In this document: positions 59,929-64,000 of the stretch, piece by piece
How positions within the stretch are numbered: position 1 is the first letter of the stretch
Layout: every line of letters begins with the position of its first letter
NCBI GenBank assembly: GCA_963735025.1
Contig: CAVTJG010000009.1
Location: 992,001 to 1,056,000 of the forward strand
Reading direction: 5' to 3'
From: JAABRB01 sp963735025
Lineage (GTDB): Bacteria > Pseudomonadota > Gammaproteobacteria > Burkholderiales > SG8-39
Length of the DNA: 64,000 nucleotides
Made by a program: the position numbers and the translations under genes
The notes under the pieces: model-generated
Told to the model about the DNA's origin: nothing
The model's input: only the letters and a program-made list of their open reading frames with translations
Databases searched by the model: none

Positions 59929-60375
59929 TCAGGACGCGCGGCGCAGGGGGAGGGCTACCGGGGATTCCTGCAGCGGTCTGTACGCTAGAATGCTTCCGTT
60001 CACCGGCGGGGTAAGGAAGGCCCGTTTCACCAATGGCCAGGATAGCGGCTCGCTCCGGTTCCACGATGCGAGCGCAAGCATGCGCGCGAGCAGGCAGTAG
60101 TCGAAAGCGAGCCTGATCGTCGTGCCGGCGACCAGCAGCCAGTGCAGGAACGCGAACGGCGGCCACATTCCGAGCGCGAGCAATCCGAGGAATGCCGTGG
60201 GCACCTGCACCGGAAACGCGCGCACGCTGAGCGTGCGCACCGCGAAATGGACGATCTGCACGGCTACAGCTGCAAAGGCAATTGGAAGCCCCGCATCCCA
60301 GCCCGCAAGCGATGCGGCGAGCGGAAGCAGGGCCGCGAGCCAGTACCACCACTTCGGCGTGATCCGGATATTCAA
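59929..60375 (-). CDS. Hypothetical inner-membrane protein (148 residues)
   Basis: About four membrane segments (WWYWLAALLPLAASLAG, GLPIAFAAVAVQIVHFAV, VPTAFLGLLALGMWPPFAFL, and LLVAGTTIRLAFDYCLLARML). No recognised family. No ATG fits; the likely start is a TTG at 60375 that overlaps the TGA of the upstream 70-residue gene, giving translational coupling. The C-terminal tail PPVNGSILAYRPLQESP is soluble. Last gene of the operon, ten bases before a strong terminator. Confidence 0.65.
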   Translation of the reverse strand: MNIRITPKWWYWLAALLPLAASLAGWDAGLPIAFAAVAVQIVHFAVRTLSVRAFPVQVPTAFLGLLALGMWPPFAFLHWLLVAGTTIRLAFDYCLLARMLALASWNRSEPLSWPLVKRAFLTPPVNGSILAYRPLQESPVALPLRRAS

Positions 60376-60584
60376 GGGCAGGTACCCACCGGCTCGAAAT
60401 TGACCGGAGCGCGCGCGCGGTCGACGAGAGATCGGATCGCCCGCCCGGGTGCGGAAAGCGCGTGCGTGAACGCCTCGGCGCGTAACTTCCGGGCCTGGCG
60501 TTGCGCCTGCTCGACGACGTCCCAATCGAGCTTCGTGGGCGCGAACGGTTCCCGGGGTTCCCGGTCTGACGATACGATTTTCAT
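60372..60584 (-). CDS. Small hypothetical protein (70 residues)
   Basis: No recognised family. AAGGAGA lies about six bases before the ATG, supporting a real gene. The centre is a basic amphipathic helix, QARKLRAEAFTHALSAPGRA, which resembles the C-terminal helix of the DUF2917 protein at 7.3 kb (ARRLRAQAFSDAISALG). The stop overlaps the start of the membrane-protein gene and the start lies 26 bases after the hydrolase gene. Confidence 0.62.
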   Translation of the reverse strand: MKIVSSDREPREPFAPTKLDWDVVEQAQRQARKLRAEAFTHALSAPGRAIRSLVDRARAPVNFEPVGTCP

Positions 60585-60610
60585 GACGTTCTCCTTGGTG
60601 TGGTGCGTGG

Positions 60611-61442
60611 TTACGCGGCCAGTGCGATTGGTGCGCGTTCCGAATGACTGTCCAGAAACGCGCGGATCCGTGAATTGACGTCACCCGGGTGGGTCAGCGG
60701 ACCCAGGTGGCCCGCGCCGGTGATCTCCCGGCGCGTCACCTCGGGGAGGACCGTGCAGAGCAGGTCCACGATTTGGCGCGGCGGGCGACGCGTCGCGCCG
60801 CCAACTAATGCGAGCATTGGAACCCCGATGCGGTGGTACGCAGCCAGGCCCGTGGCGTTGTAGAGGATTGCGTCGAATTCTGCGTCGACCTTGCGCATGC
60901 GCTGCACGATGGCCCGCCGCCGCTTGTCCGGAAGCGCGCTCCACGCGCCAAGCCCGGACCAGTAGTCTATGAAGACGTGGGCGGCGTGATCGGCCCGTCC
61001 GGAATACACCGCGCGACGCACGGCAATGCGCATCGAGCCGAATTCGACCGCGGCCGCGCGCGTTCTGGAATCCTCCTGGAGCAGATTGGCCAGCATCGGC
61101 TCGTAGAGCGCGATGCTCCTCACGCGTCCGGGATTCCTCAACGCAAGGTGCAAGGCGACGGCGCCGCCGAACGAATGCCCCACCAGATGGACGCCGCCCG
61201 GTTCCGCCGCGATCAGCGGCTCGATTTGACGCGCCTCGTCGTCGAGCGACAACGCTCGTTCGTATTTCCAGTCCGCGCCGGTCCCGTAGCCCAGCAGATC
61301 CGGCGCGAGCACCCGGTATCCGCTCCGCGAGCGAGTCCTGCAGCGCCGACCACTGGCGCGCCGAGCTTGCGCTCGAGTGCAGGCAGATCACGGCAGGCAT
61401 GTGGTCCGGGCTGGAGACCGGCTGATGGAAGGACCTGGTCAC
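60611..61442 (-). CDS. Alpha/beta hydrolase, frame broken by one extra base
   Basis: About 276 residues once repaired. The N-terminal part reads VICLHSSASSARQWSALQDS, then LAER; removing one base near 61319 continues as YRVLAPDLLGYGTG. The second part has the nucleophile elbow GHSFGG, MLALVGG and the catalytic His in GAGHLGPLTHP. It is probably an esterase. GTG 61442 has GGAGG nine bases upstream; the ATG at 61400 is an alternative. It sits between two small genes of the same operon. Confidence 0.8.
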
Positions 61443-61457
61443 GGGTGATGCCTCCGG

Positions 61458-61610
61458 TCAATCCAGCTCGGCCAGATCGGCCCAGTCGTCGTGGGACACC
61501 GCGGCGAAATCGAGGTCGGCGGTCGGATCGCTCTCCAGATCATGGGCGAGCACGCCCGAAATGATCGACTCGGGGGCGAGAAAGACTTCTTCGTCCATTG
61601 CCGTGTACAT
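61458..61610 (-). CDS. Small acidic protein (50 residues), first gene of the operon
   Basis: MYTAMDEEVFLAPESIISGV followed by 30 more residues, rich in Asp and Glu (about 14 of 50) with no Lys or Arg, ending in WADLAELD. AAAGGAGA lies five bases before the ATG. The stop lies 15 bases before the hydrolase start, so the genes are co-transcribed. No family recognised; it could be a binding partner or substrate of the hydrolase. The 216 bases upstream (61611-61826) are the divergent promoter region with the response regulator. Confidence 0.6.
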   Translation of the reverse strand: MYTAMDEEVFLAPESIISGVLAHDLESDPTADLDFAAVSHDDWADLAELD

Positions 61611-61826
61611 GAGCCTCTCCTTTGATGTTGGTCGACCCGCCCGTCGGGTCGCGACACGGTGCCCAGGTTAGGGGCTCCGGGTAATCGCCCGATTTCTTCA
61701 TTGCGACACTTTGTTATTGGCGTGTAACTCGATCGCATGCGCAGACGCCGGTGCGTTCGAAGGAGGGTTTTCACCGCATGCGACGCGGCTATAATCCCCC
61801 GGTCAGGGGATGCAGGAGGACCGAGC

Positions 61827-62555
61827 GTGACGACCAACAGCCACGTGCTGGTAGTCGAGGATGATCCCGACGTGCGCGGAATGATCGTCGAGTACCTTTC
61901 CGGTCACGGGTTCGAAATGGCCGAGGCCGAGAACGGTGCAGGGATGCGGGCTGCGATCACCGCGCGCGTGCCGGATGCCGTGCTGCTCGACGTCAATCTC
62001 GGCGGCGAGGACGGGATATCGCTTGCGCGCTGGTTGCGCGAGCGCCACGACATCGGGATCATCATGGTCACCGCAGCCGGCGAGGTCGTCGACCGGGTCG
62101 TGGGCCTCGAGGTCGGCGCGGACGATTACGTCGCGAAGCCCTTCGACCCCCGCGAGCTTCTCGCGCGGCTGAAGAGCGTGCTCCGGCGCGTCCAGGCGCG
62201 CGCTTCCGGTGGTGCCGCCGCCGAGGGGAGCAAGGACGCGGGTCGGCGTGTGAACGTCGGTCGTTGTGTGCTCGATCTCGCCGGGCACCGGCTCGTTGCG
62301 GCGGACGGCCAGGAGGTTCCGCTCACGAGCATGGAATTCGACCTTCTGCGGGTTTTCACCGATCACCCCAATCAGGTGCTGTCGCGGGATCAGCTGTTGA
62401 CGCACACCCGTAACCGCGACTGGGAGCCCTTCGACCGGTCGATCGATATCCGCATCGCGCGCCTGCGGCGCAAGATCGAGACCGATCCGGACCACCCGCA
62501 GCTCATCAAGACGGTACGCGGCGCCGGCTACATGTACGTGCCCGGCTCGGCCTGA
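61827..62555 (+). CDS. OmpR-family two-component response regulator
   Basis: 242 residues. The receiver domain has the acidic pocket VVEDD, phospho-acceptor D55 (LLDVNL), T in MVTAAG and K in AKPFDPRELLARL. The winged-helix output domain follows (LTSMEFDLLRVF, DRSIDIRIARLRRKIE, VRGAGYMYVPG), as in OmpR/TorR-like regulators. AGGAGGA lies six bases before the GTG start. The next gene, 128 bases on, is a PAS protein that may be its sensor. Confidence 0.93.
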   Translation: MTTNSHVLVVEDDPDVRGMIVEYLSGHGFEMAEAENGAGMRAAITARVPDAVLLDVNLGGEDGISLARWLRERHDIGIIMVTAAGEVVDRVVGLEVGADDYVAKPFDPRELLARLKSVLRRVQARASGGAAAEGSKDAGRRVNVGRCVLDLAGHRLVAADGQEVPLTSMEFDLLRVFTDHPNQVLSRDQLLTHTRNRDWEPFDRSIDIRIARLRRKIETDPDHPQLIKTVRGAGYMYVPGSA

Positions 62556-62683
62556 GGCCGCGCGCACGGCCTGCGGCGCTGCGTCCGGCCCGTGCGGAAT
62601 GTAACCGGATTGTTTCAATGGTTTCCGGCACGTAACCCACTGGGCTGGCGGACCCGGGCACGGCTAGACTGGAGGCCATGAAC

Positions 62684-64000
62684 ATGCCGGCCCATAAGGA
62701 AGCGCTGCGCGAGCTCAGCCGCGCGGGCGAGGCCTACCGGTTTCTGCTCAGCGAGCGGGATCTGGCCGTCCTCGTGCTCTCCGAGAACGTCGAAGACTGC
62801 AACGAGGCGGCGTGTCAGCTCTTCGGCGTGACCCGAGCCGAGTTCATCGGCCGTTCTCCGCTCGAATTCGCGCCGCCATATCAGCCGGACGGATTGCCGT
62901 CGGAAACCTCCGCGCGCGAGCGCCTTGCCAGCGCCTTGGCGGGTTTGCCGCAGTGGTGTACCTGGCAGTACCGTCGCAAGGACGGCAAGCTGGTCGACAC
63001 GATCGTCCACGTCGAGGCCGTGCACGTGGACGGTTTTCGGCGCGTGCTGATCCGTATCCGCGACGTCTCTCGGCTCGAGCGCGCCGAGCACGCGCTGGTC
63101 GAGAACGAGCTACGGCTGCAACAGATCCTGGACAATACGACGACCGCGATCGTCTTTGCCAAGGATCTGGCGGGCCGATATCTCTTCGTGAACCGGGCGT
63201 TCGAGCGAATCGTCGGATTGCCGCAGCGTGAGATCGTCGGAAAAACCACCCCCGAGCTCTTTCCGGCGGACACTGCAACGACGCTCATGGGAAACGACGC
63301 GCGCGCGATCGCAGCCGGAAACGCGGTCACGGTCGAGGAGCAGGTAAACATCGGCGGCCAGTCGCGTACGCTGCTCACGAACAAGTTCCCGCTGTTCGAC
63401 ACGGGCGGCAAGCCTTACGCGATGTGCGGAATCGCAGCAGATATCACGGAGCGCAAACGCACCGAGGAAGCGCTGAAGCGTGCTTCGCTCGCTGTGTCCG
63501 TCGCGGGCGGCGTGAAAGGTCTCGAAGGTCTTGTCGAGCATCTTGCCGCGGTGCTGGGAACGGACGTTGCTTTCGTGTCGGTGTTCACGGACGCGGCGCG
63601 CGATCGGATGCGCACGCTTGCGGGCTGGCTGGACGGGCGCCTGCTCAAGAGCTACGAGTACGACCTTGCCGACTCCCCCTGCGCCGGAATCATCGGGCGC
63701 GCATTTCGCTTCGTGCCGACCGGGGCGCTCTCCGAGATCCCGCCGGGGACCATGTTCAACGCGAAAGGCATGGACAGCTACGCGGCCTATGCGCTGTCCG
63801 ACTCCTCCGGCGCGCCCCTCGGGCTGATTGCGGTCATGAACCGCGCGCCGCTTACCCAGTCCGACCACGTCGAGGCGATTCTCAAGATATTCGCGGTGCG
63901 GGCGGCGGCGGAGCTCGAGCGGACCCGCACCGAGGACGCGCTGCGCAGCGCCGCGCTCGCGGTATCGGTCGCCAGCGGGGACGAAGTCTTTCGAGAGCTG
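62684..64000 (+). CDS. PAS/GAF-domain signalling protein, probably a hybrid sensor kinase (3' end cut by window)
   Basis: 439 residues are visible and the frame is still open at 64000. Two PAS domains (about 15-130 and 140-265, the second ending in GIAADITERKRTEEAL) are followed by a GAF domain (about 275-420: LAAVLGTDVAFVSVFTD, LGLIAVMNRAPL). A second GAF-like repeat starts at the edge (LRSAALAVSVASGDEVFREL parallels LKRASLAVSVAGGVKGLEGL). No kinase domain is visible yet; it could instead end in a GGDEF or EAL output. GGAGG is eight bases before the ATG at 62684, better than two bases for the ATG at 62678. Confidence 0.8.
   Translation, partial: MPAHKEALRELSRAGEAYRFLLSERDLAVLVLSENVEDCNEAACQLFGVTRAEFIGRSPLEFAPPYQPDGLPSETSARERLASALAGLPQWCTWQYRRKDGKLVDTIVHVEAVHVDGFRRVLIRIRDVSRLERAEHALVENELRLQQILDNTTTAIVFAKDLAGRYLFVNRAFERIVGLPQREIVGKTTPELFPADTATTLMGNDARAIAAGNAVTVEEQVNIGGQSRTLLTNKFPLFDTGGKPYAMCGIAADITERKRTEEALKRASLAVSVAGGVKGLEGLVEHLAAVLGTDVAFVSVFTDAARDRMRTLAGWLDGRLLKSYEYDLADSPCAGIIGRAFRFVPTGALSEIPPGTMFNAKGMDSYAAYALSDSSGAPLGLIAVMNRAPLTQSDHVEAILKIFAVRAAAELERTRTEDALRSAALAVSVASGDEVFREL

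Noticed and set aside
1..64000. tRNA or rRNA genes
   Set aside because: The non-coding gaps were read for cloverleaf signatures and none was convincing; a covariance-model scan would decide.

Overview
The window is a GC-rich, densely coded piece of a Gram-negative bacterial chromosome, most likely a betaproteobacterium (Burkholderiales/Nitrosomonadales-like). I base this on two housekeeping runs, nadD-rsfS-rlmH-maf-rng (14.7 to 11.0 kb, minus strand) and leuS-lptE-holA-proA (21.1 to 15.5 kb, minus strand), on an LPS-assembly lipoprotein, and on an outer-membrane autotransporter. No rRNA, tRNA, CRISPR array, insertion sequence or phage gene was recognised.

Layout. 1-3.5 kb: the end of a SUF iron-sulfur cluster operon (sufD partial, sufS, sufU-type scaffold, Nfu-type carrier, Rieske ferredoxin). 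3.7-10.5 kb: accessory genes (zinc-ribbon membrane protein, Vgb-like propeller, AhpD-like protein, LysR regulator facing a DUF2917 gene, frameshifted amidase, family-61 glycosyltransferase). 10.5-21 kb: the two housekeeping runs, with a candidate 30-residue leader ORF before maf. 21-39 kb: UvrD-type helicase, YqaA, ilvA, O-methyltransferase, formyl-THF cyclo-ligase, lytic transglycosylase, NDUFA9-like protein, two GSTs, cca, a hydrolase, a dihaem cytochrome, MidA-like methyltransferase, pteridine reductase and ttcA. 39-41.4 kb: a cupin gene diverging from an aminotransferase that has an in-frame helix-turn-helix segment upstream. 41.7-48.7 kb: one 2316-residue glycine-rich autotransporter. 48.7-52.4 kb: a cytoplasmic reductive-dehalogenase-like protein overlapping an acyl-CoA ligase gene. 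52.4-59.1 kb: a divergent sugar-acid cluster (Gfo/Idh/MocA oxidoreductase, COG3618-type amidohydrolase, 2-hydroxyacid dehydrogenase / TRAP transporter, uronate-dehydrogenase-like enzyme). 59.0-61.6 kb: a GNAT gene, then a minus-strand operon of small proteins and a hydrolase closed by a strong terminator. 61.8-64 kb: an OmpR-type response regulator and a PAS/GAF signalling protein that runs off the window.

How parts work together. The SUF genes form one assembly line: sulfur mobilisation, scaffold, carrier. The TRAP transporter, uronate dehydrogenase and lactone-type amidohydrolase fit uptake and oxidation of a hexuronate. The dehalogenase-like protein and CoA ligase are translationally coupled and could remove halogen from an aromatic acid and then activate it. 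Both are inferences from family and context.

Quality note. Six genes (amidase, a small membrane protein, leuS, uvrD-like, dctM, an alpha/beta hydrolase) are each broken by exactly one inserted or missing base. Because leuS is essential, these are probably mostly sequence errors in the assembly. Three families of short palindromic intergenic repeats are also present.
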